Positions 45,049 through 53,518 of a stretch of DNA of 64,000 bases are shown piece by piece. Position numbers and translations under genes: made by a program. The notes below the pieces were generated by a model. It was given only the letters and a program-made list of their open reading frames with translations, was not told where the DNA came from and did no database searches. The stretch spans positions 3,286,001-3,350,000 of the forward strand of contig NZ_FNSQ01000005.1 of the NCBI RefSeq assembly GCF_900105205.1. Direction: 5' to 3'. This DNA is from Microbacterium hydrocarbonoxydans. Lineage in GTDB: Bacteria; Actinomycetota; Actinomycetes; Actinomycetales; Microbacteriaceae. Numbering within the stretch: the first letter of the stretch is position 1; every line of letters starts with the position of its first letter.

Positions 45049-45073
45049 ATCCCTCGAACCAGGAGAAGCAGAC

Positions 45074-45913
45074 ATGACCGAGAAGTGGCTCATCGCCCCG
45101 GGCGAAGAACGCGTCATCGACATCGAGAACGTCACCCGACTGAAGATCGGCCTGGTCGGCGGTCAGGTCGACGTCATCGCGCACGACGAACCAGGCATCC
45201 GCATCGAGGTGCACGGTGTCACCACCAAGGACCTCCGTATCGAGGCGAACGACGGCGAGGTCGAGATCGACCACCCGCAGCTCGGCTGGGACAACTTCCT
45301 CGAGGTGTTCCGCAACTTCGGCTCGGGTGGCCCCAAGGCCGAGGTGAGCGTCGCCGTCCCCCGCTCGATCGCGCTGAACCTCGGCGTCGTCAGCGCCGGG
45401 GCGCTCGTCTCGGGCATCCGCAATGACGCCCGCCTCAACACCGTCTCCGGCGACCTCATCGTCGACACCCTGATCGGCGATCTGACCGTGAACTCCGTCT
45501 CCGGTGACGTGCAGGTGCGTGGGCTCACCGGCTCGATCAGCGCCAACAGCGTCTCAGGTGACGTCGCCGTCACGGGCACCATCCGCCGTGCGACGGTGGA
45601 CATCGTCTCCGGGTCGACGCTCGTGGATGCCGCGGGCGACGTCAACACGATCAACGTCAACTCGGTCTCGGGCGGCACGACCGTCCGCCTCGACGAGTCG
45701 CTCGCGGCGAACTACGTCATCCGCTCGCTGAGCGGCCGCCTGCTGATCGACGGCGTCGAGCGCGGCTCGTCCGGGCTCAACAACTACACCGGCTCGACCG
45801 GCGAACTGGCCGGACGCTTCGTCGACCTGCGCGCCAACTCCGTCTCCGGCGGCGTCACGGTCCTCCGCCGCTCGCCGGCATCCATCACGAACGACGAGGA
45901 GTGGGAAGCATGA
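45074..45913 (+). CDS. DUF4097 beta-strand repeat protein
   Basis: 279 residues, AGGAGAAG upstream. A right-handed beta-helix of short repeats such as NTVSGDLIVDTLIGDLTVNS, SVSGDVQVRGLTGSIS and NSVSGDVAVTGTI. No signal peptide or helix, so it is cytoplasmic or associated with a membrane partner. DUF4097 genes very often pair with PadR regulators in actinobacteria and firmicutes; their function is unknown, with a link to envelope stress suggested. ATGA overlap with the PadR gene. Confidence 0.9.
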   Translation: MTEKWLIAPGEERVIDIENVTRLKIGLVGGQVDVIAHDEPGIRIEVHGVTTKDLRIEANDGEVEIDHPQLGWDNFLEVFRNFGSGGPKAEVSVAVPRSIALNLGVVSAGALVSGIRNDARLNTVSGDLIVDTLIGDLTVNSVSGDVQVRGLTGSISANSVSGDVAVTGTIRRATVDIVSGSTLVDAAGDVNTINVNSVSGGTTVRLDESLAANYVIRSLSGRLLIDGVERGSSGLNNYTGSTGELAGRFVDLRANSVSGGVTVLRRSPASITNDEEWEA

Positions 45914-46536
45914 GTCCCGCAGTCTTCTCCCACGGCGACCTGAGGCTGTATCTGCTCTCGCTGCTCGCCGAAGCACCCCAGCACGGCTACGGCATCATCC
46001 AGGCGCTGACCGACCGCACCGGCGGCACGTACACGCCCAGCGCCGGCACCATCTACCCTCGGCTCGCGAAACTCGAGGACGAGGGGCTGGTCACCAAGAC
46101 GGTCGACGGGCGCACCACGATCTACGCGATCACAGACGCCGGACGCGCCCAACTGGCGTCGCGCGAGGGTGACCTCGCCGGCATCGAGGCCGGGCTCACC
46201 GACTCGGTCCGGCTGATCGCCAACGAGGTGCGCCAGAGCGTCAAGGAGGCCATGAAGAGCCTGCGGGCCGACCTCGCCTCCGCCGAGAAGGACGACCGCG
46301 CAGCATCCAAGTCCCGCCCCCGCACGGCGAGCGACGACGAACGCATCGTCAGCCGCGAGGAGATGCACCGAGCGGATGCCGTCATCAACGCCTTCCGCGC
46401 GCGGGTGCGCACCGACCTCCGCACCCACGTGGCGAAGGGCGGCACGCTGCCGGCATCCGTCGTCTCCCAGCTGGAAGACGGACTGGATGCCGCAGCCAGA
46501 GGCATCACCTCGGCGCTGGCGTCTCTCGGGCGCTGA
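45910..46536 (+). CDS. PadR family transcriptional regulator
   Basis: 208 residues from the ATGA overlap at 45910. Winged helix at about 1-85: LRLYLLSLLAEAPQHGYGII, then GGTYTPSAGTIYPRLAKLED, the family's hallmark, and the wing (GRTTIYAITDAGR). The C-terminal half is a charged dimerisation helix region. Likely autorepressor acting at 45010-45048. Confidence 0.92.
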   Translation: MSPAVFSHGDLRLYLLSLLAEAPQHGYGIIQALTDRTGGTYTPSAGTIYPRLAKLEDEGLVTKTVDGRTTIYAITDAGRAQLASREGDLAGIEAGLTDSVRLIANEVRQSVKEAMKSLRADLASAEKDDRAASKSRPRTASDDERIVSREEMHRADAVINAFRARVRTDLRTHVAKGGTLPASVVSQLEDGLDAAARGITSALASLGR

Positions 46537-46570
46537 GCCCCCGGCCTGGCGTCAGGACGACGCTGAGATC

Positions 46571-46633
46571 AGGACGACCGCTCCGGATCAGGACAGGACC
46601 TCACGGATCCTCCTGACCCGGGGCGGTCGTCCT
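46571..46633. terminator. Terminator after padR, before the universal stress gene
   Basis: Outer stem AGGACGACCGC / GCGGTCGTCCT (11 bp, 46571-46581 and 46623-46633), inner pairing of TCAGGA with TCCTGA, then TTTT on the plus strand. It can serve both converging genes. Confidence 0.75.
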
Positions 46634-46650
46634 GTTTTCGGCGGCCCGAC

Positions 46651-47193
46651 CTATTCCGTCCAGATCTCCGGCTGCTCGTCGGGAACCGGCTCCTGCAGCG
46701 GCACCACGAGCACGGACCGATGCTGGCGATGAGCGAGGCGCGCGGCCACCGAGCCGGTGAAGAACTCCCGGATCGACTCTCCGATCCCACGCTTGCGCGT
46801 GCCGACGACGATGAGCTGCGCATCGAGCTTGTTGGCGAGCTGCTTGATGGCGAGAGCAGGGTCGCCCACCAGCTGGCGCGCCGTCCAGGTCAGGCCCGTG
46901 CCGTCGAGTGCGGCGGCCGCCTCGGACTGCACCGCCTCGAACTCCGCGGTGCCCGCATCGAAGTTGATGTCGATCGGTGCCGAATGCACGTACCCGTCGG
47001 GATCCTCATAGGTCACGAACCGGGTCACATCGACGTGGGCGACCACGAGCGGCACCCGGAACAGCCGAGCGAATCGCGCGGCCTCCTCGATGACGCGGGC
47101 GGGTTGCCCCGGCTGCATCCCCACGATCACCGCTTTCTGCAGTGTCGCGTTCTGGACGGCCTCTTCCGAAGCCGTGGAGGTGTTGTCGGTCAT
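46651..47193 (-). CDS. Universal stress protein (UspA family)
   Basis: 180 residues from the ATG at 47193 (GGGAG upstream). Single Usp domain: KAVIVGMQPGQPARVIEEAA at the start and the ATP-binding tail VVGTRKRGIGESIREFFTGS (G-x2-G-x9-G-S form). Cytoplasmic nucleotide-binding stress protein. Monocistronic, divergent from the DUF3073 gene. Confidence 0.88.
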   Translation of the reverse strand: MTDNTSTASEEAVQNATLQKAVIVGMQPGQPARVIEEAARFARLFRVPLVVAHVDVTRFVTYEDPDGYVHSAPIDINFDAGTAEFEAVQSEAAAALDGTGLTWTARQLVGDPALAIKQLANKLDAQLIVVGTRKRGIGESIREFFTGSVAARLAHRQHRSVLVVPLQEPVPDEQPEIWTE

Positions 47194-47342
47194 GACGATC
47201 GCTCCCTTCACCAGCTGCCAACGGGCCAGTGCGGTCTGGCCGCGTGCTATTCTGAATGCTACTCTTACCGGCCTTCAGCCGGTGTCGTGAATGACTCGGG
47301 CCCCTGGTTGCCCGCAGCTTAACTCGTGAGGGGGTCTCAGGC

Positions 47343-47531
47343 ATGGGCCGTGGCCGTCAAAAGGCGAAACACACCAAGATCGCCCGCGAACTGAAGTCGT
47401 TCAGTCCGTCGGTGAACTACTCGGCGCTCGAGCGCGAACTCGCGCACCCGAGCGACTCTGAAGACGCATACGTCGACAAGTGGGCCGACGAGTATGCAGA
47501 CGAAGACGAGGACGAGCTCGAAAAGGCCTGA
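47343..47531 (+). CDS. DUF3073 protein
   Basis: 62 residues. Basic start (MGRGRQKAKHTKIARELKSF) followed by a very acidic C-terminus (EDAYVDKWADEYADEDEDEL). This small protein is nearly universal in actinobacteria and is of unknown function. Own terminator 26 bases downstream. Confidence 0.93.
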   Translation: MGRGRQKAKHTKIARELKSFSPSVNYSALERELAHPSDSEDAYVDKWADEYADEDEDELEKA

Positions 47532-47556
47532 CCGCCCTTTCTGCTCGTCGTCGAAT

Positions 47557-47577
47557 CCCCCGTGCGTCGCACGGGGG
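47557..47577 (+). terminator. Terminator of the DUF3073 gene
   Basis: CCCCCGTGC / GCACGGGGG, 9-bp stem, loop GTC, followed by TTTCGT. Confidence 0.85.
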
Positions 47578-47628
47578 TTTCGTCGTGCCCGAACGAGAAG
47601 CATCCTCCGCACCTGAGAGAATCGGCGC

Positions 47629-48435
47629 ATGCCTCGTGTCGCCGCTCTCTATCGCTACCCCATCAAGGGCCTGACGCCGGAGGCGGTCGACTCGCTGACG
47701 GTGCAGCCGGATGGTCGGGTGGCCGGCGACCGCGTGCTCGCGTTCCGCTTCGCCGACGCCGTGACGCCGGAGGACCGCGACGGTCTCGACTACTGGCCCA
47801 AGGCCAGAGGGCTGGCGCTACAGGACTTTCCCTCCGTCGCAGCGCTTCGCACCGCCTACGACGACGACCGGCGTCTGGTACGGCTCGAGCACGCCGGATC
47901 GATCCTTGTCGAGGCGGGGCTCGACGACGCAGGGCGGAGGGATCTCGCGGATGCCGTCACAGACTTCGTCCTGGCGACTCCCGAGGGCCGCCGCCTCCGG
48001 CGCCCTGGCAGACTCCCCCTCGTCCTGGTCGGCGACGGCACGACCTCGCGGTTCCAGGACCGGGCCCGGGGGTACGTCTCGGTGCACAGCCGGGCGAGTG
48101 TGGATGCGCTCGGCGACGCCCTGCGCCTGGGTGTCGATGACCGACGCTTCCGCTCGAACATCGTGATCGACGGGGTACCCGCGTGGTCCGAGCTCGGGTG
48201 GACCGGCCGAGTGCAGGTCGGCGTCGTGTCCTTCGAGACCGAAGGACCCATCGTCCGGTGCCTCGCGACACACGCGGACCCCGACAGCGGCGTGCGGGAT
48301 GCGAAGGTGCTCACCACCCTCACCGGAGTCATCGGGCAGAGCGAGCCGACGCTCGGCCGCCTCCTCCTCCCCGCTGCGGAGAGTGCCGTGACGTCCGGAA
48401 CGATCAGCATCGGGGATGACGTCGTCACCACCTGA
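47629..48435 (+). CDS. MOSC domain protein with MOSC N-terminal barrel
   Basis: 268 residues. The N-terminal MOSC_N part (RVAALYRYPIKGLTPEAVDS) and the C-terminal MOSC domain (RRFRSNIVIDGVPAWSELGW). GPIVRCLATHADPDSG holds the conserved Cys that carries the sulfur or molybdenum cofactor in the family. Related enzymes reduce N-hydroxylated compounds or handle Moco. Exact reaction unknown. Confidence 0.88.
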   Translation: MPRVAALYRYPIKGLTPEAVDSLTVQPDGRVAGDRVLAFRFADAVTPEDRDGLDYWPKARGLALQDFPSVAALRTAYDDDRRLVRLEHAGSILVEAGLDDAGRRDLADAVTDFVLATPEGRRLRRPGRLPLVLVGDGTTSRFQDRARGYVSVHSRASVDALGDALRLGVDDRRFRSNIVIDGVPAWSELGWTGRVQVGVVSFETEGPIVRCLATHADPDSGVRDAKVLTTLTGVIGQSEPTLGRLLLPAAESAVTSGTISIGDDVVTT

Positions 48436-48463
48436 GCCGACCAGCTGAGAACGGCCCCGCCGG

Positions 48464-49789
48464 TCACCAGCGTCCGTGCCGGCGCTCCCAGTCCTCTTCG
48501 ATCGTGCGCCGGCGCCCGGCGATCCATCCGGCCGGGATGACCGCGATCAGCACGCCCACCAGCAGCCACAGCGGGATCTGCCAGCTGTCCGTCGCGTCGT
48601 GCAGGAGCCCGATCAGCAGCGGGAAGACCGCCGCGACCGCATAGCCGATGCTCTGCACGAAGCCACTGAGCGCGACAGCGCTCTCCGGTGTGCGGGCACG
48701 GATGCTCAGCAGCACGAGCGCGAGCGGGAAGAGTCCGGGTGCGAGCCCGAAGAAGATCACCCAGAGCGGCAGTCCGACCGTCGGCAGGAAGAGGAATCCG
48801 GCGAGGCCGATCAGTCCGCAGGCGATCGCGACGAAGAAGACCGGCCGGGTCGCCTGGAAGCGCACGATCAGGATCGGCACGAGCAGCGAGCACGGGAGGC
48901 CCATCAGCCCGAACAGCGACAGCATCAGACCGGCGTTCGCGGGGGTCACGCCGCCGACGTCGATCAGGATGGTCGGCAGCCAGGCGAACGACACGTACGC
49001 GAGCGTGGAGGATGCCGCGAACACCAGCGCGATCGCCCACGCCATCGGCAGGCTCCACAGTCGCCCGAACACCCGGGGGTTCGCCGGAGCGGTGGAGATC
49101 GGACCCGTCGCGACGAAGACGTCATCGTCGGCGGTCGCGTCGCGTGTGGCGTCACCCGGTGCGGACCCGGTGAGATCGGCGCTCCTGGTGGGTGCTGCGG
49201 CGACGGCATCCGCGCGGTTCGTGACCAGCATGGTGATCCAGGGCACGAGAGCGATCGCGGCGAAGAGGCCCCACAGCCCGAGTGAGACCCGCCAGCCCGC
49301 CGAGTCGGCGAGGGGCACGGCGACCAACGGCGGCACAAAGGTCGACACCGCCATGGTCGTCGAGTAGACCGTCATCATCAAGCCGAGACGATCGGCGAAG
49401 TACTTCTTCACCAGCGGGGGCAGCAGCACGTTGCCGGAGCCCACGCCTGCGAACACGACCGCGGTCGCGGCCAGCAGCGATGTCGAGTCGCCCGCGAGAC
49501 TGCGCAGCAGGAGTCCGGCCGCGATCAGGGCGATCGCGACGACGGCCACCCTCTCCAGCCCGAAACGCCGCTCGAACAGCGGCGTGAGCAGACCGAACAC
49601 GGCGAAGCAGACCGGCGGTGCGGCACCGATCAGTCCGACCACGACGGAGGAGACCGGGAAGTCCTCGGCCACATGATCCAGCACCGGCGACAGGGATGCC
49701 ACGGCGGAGCGGAGCGAGAAGGCGACCAGCACGATGCCGATCAGCGCGAGCGCGCGTCCTCGCCAGAGCGGCTGCGCGCCCGAGGTCAC
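48464..49789 (-). CDS. MFS transporter, CynX/NimT (cyanate/nitroimidazole) type
   Basis: 441 residues, 12 helices. The GTG at 49789 overlaps the purF stop (GTGA), so translation is coupled; a GTG at 49813 is possible. Family features: SLRSAVASLSPVLDHVAEDF in helix 1 and the following loop, and GFVQSIGYAVAAVFPLLIGL late. The middle loop of about 50 residues is Asp/Ala-rich. Substrate unknown; being downstream of purine genes hints at a base or nucleoside, though members are known for cyanate and drugs. Confidence 0.85.
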   Translation of the reverse strand: MTSGAQPLWRGRALALIGIVLVAFSLRSAVASLSPVLDHVAEDFPVSSVVVGLIGAAPPVCFAVFGLLTPLFERRFGLERVAVVAIALIAAGLLLRSLAGDSTSLLAATAVVFAGVGSGNVLLPPLVKKYFADRLGLMMTVYSTTMAVSTFVPPLVAVPLADSAGWRVSLGLWGLFAAIALVPWITMLVTNRADAVAAAPTRSADLTGSAPGDATRDATADDDVFVATGPISTAPANPRVFGRLWSLPMAWAIALVFAASSTLAYVSFAWLPTILIDVGGVTPANAGLMLSLFGLMGLPCSLLVPILIVRFQATRPVFFVAIACGLIGLAGFLFLPTVGLPLWVIFFGLAPGLFPLALVLLSIRARTPESAVALSGFVQSIGYAVAAVFPLLIGLLHDATDSWQIPLWLLVGVLIAVIPAGWIAGRRRTIEEDWERRHGRW

Positions 49790-51258
49790 GAGGTCTGCGA
49801 CCCCTCCACCCACGCGAGGTACTCGTCGCTGACGGTGCCGGTGACGTACCGGCCGTCGAAGCAGCTCATGTCGAGGTCGCTGAGCACCGATCCCTCGGTG
49901 ATCGCGGCCTTGAGGTCCTCGACCTCCTGGTACACGAGGTGGTCGCAGCCCAGCTCCTCGGCGATCTCGGGGATCGTCCGGCCGTGGGCGATCAGCTCGT
50001 GACGCGAGGGCATGTTGATGCCGTAGACATGCGGATGCCGTACGGGCGGCGCCGCCGAGGCGAACGTGACCGAGGTGGCACCGGCATCCCTGGCCATCTG
50101 GATGATCTGCTTCGAGGTCGTGCCGCGCACGATCGAGTCGTCGATCAGGAGCACGTTCTTGCCCTGGAACTCGGTCGACATGGCGTTGAGCTTCTGGCGC
50201 ACGCTCTTCTTGCGCACCGCCTGCCCCGGCATGATGAACGTGCGTCCCACGTAGCGGTTCTTATAGAAGCCCTCGCGGTACTCGATGCCCAGCTTGCGGG
50301 CGACCTCCATGGCCGCGGGGCGCGCGGAGTCCGGAATCGGCATGACGACGTCGATCTTGTCCATCGGCACGTGCTTGGCGATGGTGTCGGCGAGCCGGTC
50401 GCCCATGCGCAGCCGCGACTCGTACACGGAGACGCCGTTCATGACGGAGTCGGGACGAGCGAGGTAGACGTACTCGAACGCGCACGGCGCGAGCGTGGCA
50501 TCCTTCGCGCACTGACGGCTGTGCAGCTCGCCCTCGTTCGTGATGAAGATCGCCTCGCCGGGCTCGACCTCGCGGACGACCTCGTAGTCGGCGTTCTCGA
50601 GCACGAGGGACTCGCTGGTCACGACCCACTCGTCACGGCCTTCGGCCCCGGCGACGGTCGAGGGGCGGCGCCCGAGGATCAGCGGACGGATGCCGAACGG
50701 ATCCCGGAACGCGAGCAGACCGTAGCCGGCGATCACCGCGATGACCGCGTACGCGCCCTCGATGCGCTCGTGCGTGCGCTCGACGGCCTCGAAGATGCGC
50801 TCGGAGTCGAGGTCGACGGTCGAGGTGGTGTTCTGCAGCTCACCGGCGAGCACGTTCAGCAGCAGCTCGGTGTCGCTCGACGAGTTGAGGTGCCGACGGT
50901 CGCGCTTGGCCATGTCGGCCGTGAGCTCCCGCGTGTTGGTGAGGTTGCCGTTGTGGATGAGGATGATGCCGTAGGGCGCGTTCACGTAGAACGGCTGCAT
51001 CTCCTCCTCGTTCGAGGCCGTGCCCTTGGTCGCGTAGCGCACATGACCGAGTCCGACGTTGCCGAGCAGCGCGCGCATGTCGCGGGTGCGGAACGCCTCG
51101 CGCACCATGCCCTGCGCCTTGGCGTTGTGCATCACACCGTTCGCCTCAGCGGTGGCGATGCCTGTCGCATCCTGACCGCGGTGCTGCAGCAGCAGGAGTG
51201 CGTCGTAGATGTCCTGATTGACCGGGGCAGAGCCCACCATTCCGACGATGCCGCACAT
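49786..51258 (-). CDS. purF: Amidophosphoribosyltransferase (PurF)
   Basis: 490 residues. First step of purine synthesis: PRPP and glutamine to phosphoribosylamine. The product begins MCGIVGMVG, placing the catalytic Cys directly after Met. The glutaminase domain has QHRGQDATGIAT and LGHVRYATKG; the PRPP loop is VLLIDDSIVRGTT. Six bases after purM, same operon. Confidence 0.97.
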   Translation of the reverse strand: MCGIVGMVGSAPVNQDIYDALLLLQHRGQDATGIATAEANGVMHNAKAQGMVREAFRTRDMRALLGNVGLGHVRYATKGTASNEEEMQPFYVNAPYGIILIHNGNLTNTRELTADMAKRDRRHLNSSSDTELLLNVLAGELQNTTSTVDLDSERIFEAVERTHERIEGAYAVIAVIAGYGLLAFRDPFGIRPLILGRRPSTVAGAEGRDEWVVTSESLVLENADYEVVREVEPGEAIFITNEGELHSRQCAKDATLAPCAFEYVYLARPDSVMNGVSVYESRLRMGDRLADTIAKHVPMDKIDVVMPIPDSARPAAMEVARKLGIEYREGFYKNRYVGRTFIMPGQAVRKKSVRQKLNAMSTEFQGKNVLLIDDSIVRGTTSKQIIQMARDAGATSVTFASAAPPVRHPHVYGINMPSRHELIAHGRTIPEIAEELGCDHLVYQEVEDLKAAITEGSVLSDLDMSCFDGRYVTGTVSDEYLAWVEGSQTS

Positions 51259-51264
51259 GGACTC

Positions 51265-52395
51265 TTACTTCGCTCCGTCCGCGTAGGCGCCGACCAGGCG
51301 CACCGCTCCACCGTCGACGCCCTTGGCGCCCTGTTCGAACTCTCCGGCCGGACGTGCGCCGAAGCCCACCGTGCCGACCTGCCACGCCGGCATGCCCTCG
51401 GCCTCGAGGGCCGCGATCGCGGCATCCTTCGTCTCCGCCGAGATCACCGCGAGGAATCCGATGCCGAGGTTCCAGGTGCCCTCGGCGGATTCGAGCGTCG
51501 ACCCGGCGATGTCGCTGAGCACGCGGAAGACCGGGCTCGGCGACCAGGTGCTGCGGTCGACCTCGGCCCAGCTGCCCTGTGGGAGCACACGGGCGAGGTT
51601 CGCCGCGATGCCGCCGCCGGTGACGTGGCTGAGCGAGTGGACGCCACCCGCCCCCGTCGCACCGCCGAGCTTCTCGATGAGACGCAGCAGCGGCAGCGTG
51701 TAGAGGCGCGTCGGCTCGAGAAGAGCCTCTCCCCAGGTCATGCCGAAGTCGGCGGCGTTGTCGCCGTAGCCGATGCCCGCGTTCGTGACGATGTGACGCA
51801 CGAGCGAGTAGCCGTTGGAGTGCAGCCCGCTGGATGCGACCGCCAGCACGACGTCGCCGTCCTGCACCCGGTCGGCACCGAGGATGCCGTCGGCCTCGAC
51901 CACGCCGGTCGCCGCACCGGCGACGTCGTAGTCGCGCGGGCCGAGCAGACCGGGGTGCTCTGCCGTCTCGCCGCCGACGAGGGCTGTGCCCGTGGCGGAG
52001 CACGCCTCGGCGATGCCCCGCACGATGTCGGCGATGCGCTGCGGGAAGACCTTGCCGCAGGCGATGTAGTCGGTCATGAAGAGCGGCTTCGCCCCCACGA
52101 CGACGATGTCGTCGACGACCATGCCGACCAGATCCTGGCCGATCGTGTCGTGCTTGTCGATGGCCTGCGCGATGGCGACCTTCGTGCCGACGCCGTCGGT
52201 GCTCGTCGCCAGCAGTGGGCGACGGAAGTCGCGCAGCGCACTCGCGTCGAACAGTCCGGCGAATCCGCCGACACCGCCCAGCACTTCAGGGCCGTGCGTC
52301 GCGCGCACGGAGGACTTCATCAGCTCGACGGCGAGATCGCCTGCAGCGGTATCGACGCCGGCTTCGGAATAGGGATTGGTGGGGGAGGCAGCCAC
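51265..52395 (-). CDS. purM: Phosphoribosylformylglycinamidine cyclo-ligase (PurM, AIR synthetase)
   Basis: 376 residues, GTG start. Fifth step of purine synthesis, ATP-dependent ring closure. Family segments: GVGTKVAIAQAIDKHDTIGQ, DDIVVVGAKPLFMTDYIACG, LVGGETAEHPG and HSLSHVTGGGIAANLARVLP. First gene of purM-purF-MFS on the minus strand. The 62-bp space to the divergent gene at 52458 holds its promoter. Confidence 0.96.
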   Translation of the reverse strand: MAASPTNPYSEAGVDTAAGDLAVELMKSSVRATHGPEVLGGVGGFAGLFDASALRDFRRPLLATSTDGVGTKVAIAQAIDKHDTIGQDLVGMVVDDIVVVGAKPLFMTDYIACGKVFPQRIADIVRGIAEACSATGTALVGGETAEHPGLLGPRDYDVAGAATGVVEADGILGADRVQDGDVVLAVASSGLHSNGYSLVRHIVTNAGIGYGDNAADFGMTWGEALLEPTRLYTLPLLRLIEKLGGATGAGGVHSLSHVTGGGIAANLARVLPQGSWAEVDRSTWSPSPVFRVLSDIAGSTLESAEGTWNLGIGFLAVISAETKDAAIAALEAEGMPAWQVGTVGFGARPAGEFEQGAKGVDGGAVRLVGAYADGAK

Positions 52396-52457
52396 CCCTC
52401 CAGCCTACCGCGCGCCCGGGCCTCCTCTCCCCTCCCCGAATCTCCTACGATGGGGCC

Positions 52458-53090
52458 ATGGCCGACAAGCCGCAGTGGTTGATCCGCGAAGACGCCAGCG
52501 TCCCGGTGCTCGTCGCGCTCGCGCTGCGCCAATCGCTCGGCATCCGGGCCCCCGAGGACCTGCCGAGCCTGCGAGACCTGCCGGTCAGAGCACCGGATGC
52601 CGCCGAGGTGACGCCCGAGCTCGAGAAGCAGTGGCGCGACTACTGGGACATGACGGTCGAGCCGCGAGCGCATCCGTCGGGGGTTCCGCTGGAGCTGATC
52701 GACGGCTTCGACACGCTGGTCGCGCTGCCGGCCACCGGAGCGGAGGAGCTGGCTCAGGCGATCGCGCCGCACGCGGCATCCGCCATGCACTTCGCCCGTG
52801 TCGCGCACGACCGCTACGTGTCGTCGATCCGCAGCTCGATGGCGAGCAGATCGGGTGGGGGGACGATCGGCGGCGAGGCCTATCGGGCCTACGCCAGCGC
52901 CATCGCCGAGTTCGAACGGGAGATCGGCCGGCGCGCGCACTCGTTCGAGCTGAACGTGCAGGTGCTGCCGTTCTCGCAGCGCGGCATCTGGTGGATCGGC
53001 GCCCTCACGGTCGCCGTCACCGACGGGCTGCGTCGCGATGTCGTGTCGTTCGACGCGGCGATCCGGCCGGTGATCGCCGAACTGGCGTGA
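52458..53090 (+). CDS. Hypothetical protein, conserved-looking
   Basis: 210 residues from the ATG at 52458 (MADKPQWLIREDASVPVLVA). Soluble, mixed charge, no signal or membrane helix. Segments AHDRYVSSIRSSMASRSGGG and FELNVQVLPFSQRGIWWIG stand out. I do not recognise the family. Divergent from purM. Confidence 0.7.
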   Translation: MADKPQWLIREDASVPVLVALALRQSLGIRAPEDLPSLRDLPVRAPDAAEVTPELEKQWRDYWDMTVEPRAHPSGVPLELIDGFDTLVALPATGAEELAQAIAPHAASAMHFARVAHDRYVSSIRSSMASRSGGGTIGGEAYRAYASAIAEFEREIGRRAHSFELNVQVLPFSQRGIWWIGALTVAVTDGLRRDVVSFDAAIRPVIAELA

Positions 53091-53105
53091 CGTCGGTCGG
53101 CGGGG

Positions 53106-53420
53106 TCAGTCGCGCTCGATGATGGTCTCGTGCTCGACCCTGACGACGTGGTCATGCCGGCGCGCGACCCGCTCGAGGATGAGAGCGACGACGCTCGCGA
53201 GGGCGAAGCCGATCGGCACGGTCCACAGCAGCAGGAACCCGAACACCTGACCGGGCGGGTAGACGACGTTGACGGCCTCGGACGGCTCGTAGCTGCCCAC
53301 CATCGTCAGGATGCCGGCGGCGATGATCCCGAGCACGACGCCGATGGCCATGAACACGCCGAAGCGCGGCACGCGACGGACGGTCGCCTCGACCGTCTGG
53401 GAGGAATCGTGGGAGGACAT
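53106..53420 (-). CDS. Small two-helix membrane protein
   Basis: 104 residues from the ATG at 53420. Two helices (FGVFMAIGVVLGIIAAGIL and FGFLLLWTVPIGFALASVV) with a short loop (SYEPSEAVNVVYPPG), then a charged tail (RRHDHVVRVEHETIIERD) in the cytoplasm. Convergent with the gene before it. Unknown function. Confidence 0.7.
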   Translation of the reverse strand: MSSHDSSQTVEATVRRVPRFGVFMAIGVVLGIIAAGILTMVGSYEPSEAVNVVYPPGQVFGFLLLWTVPIGFALASVVALILERVARRHDHVVRVEHETIIERD

Positions 53421-53470
53421 GCATCCATTCTCCCACCGTTGGCCACAGGTCGCTCCCCTCGTCTGCACAG

Positions 53471-53508
53471 CGCACCGCCCTCCCCGCAGTTGCGAGGAGG
53501 GCGGTGCG
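53471..53508 (-). terminator. Terminator of the HtaA-domain gene
   Basis: A perfect 13-bp stem (53471-53483 and 53496-53508) with a 12-base loop, 11 bases after the stop at 53519. Confidence 0.8.
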
Positions 53509-53518
53509 GTCCAGCGCG

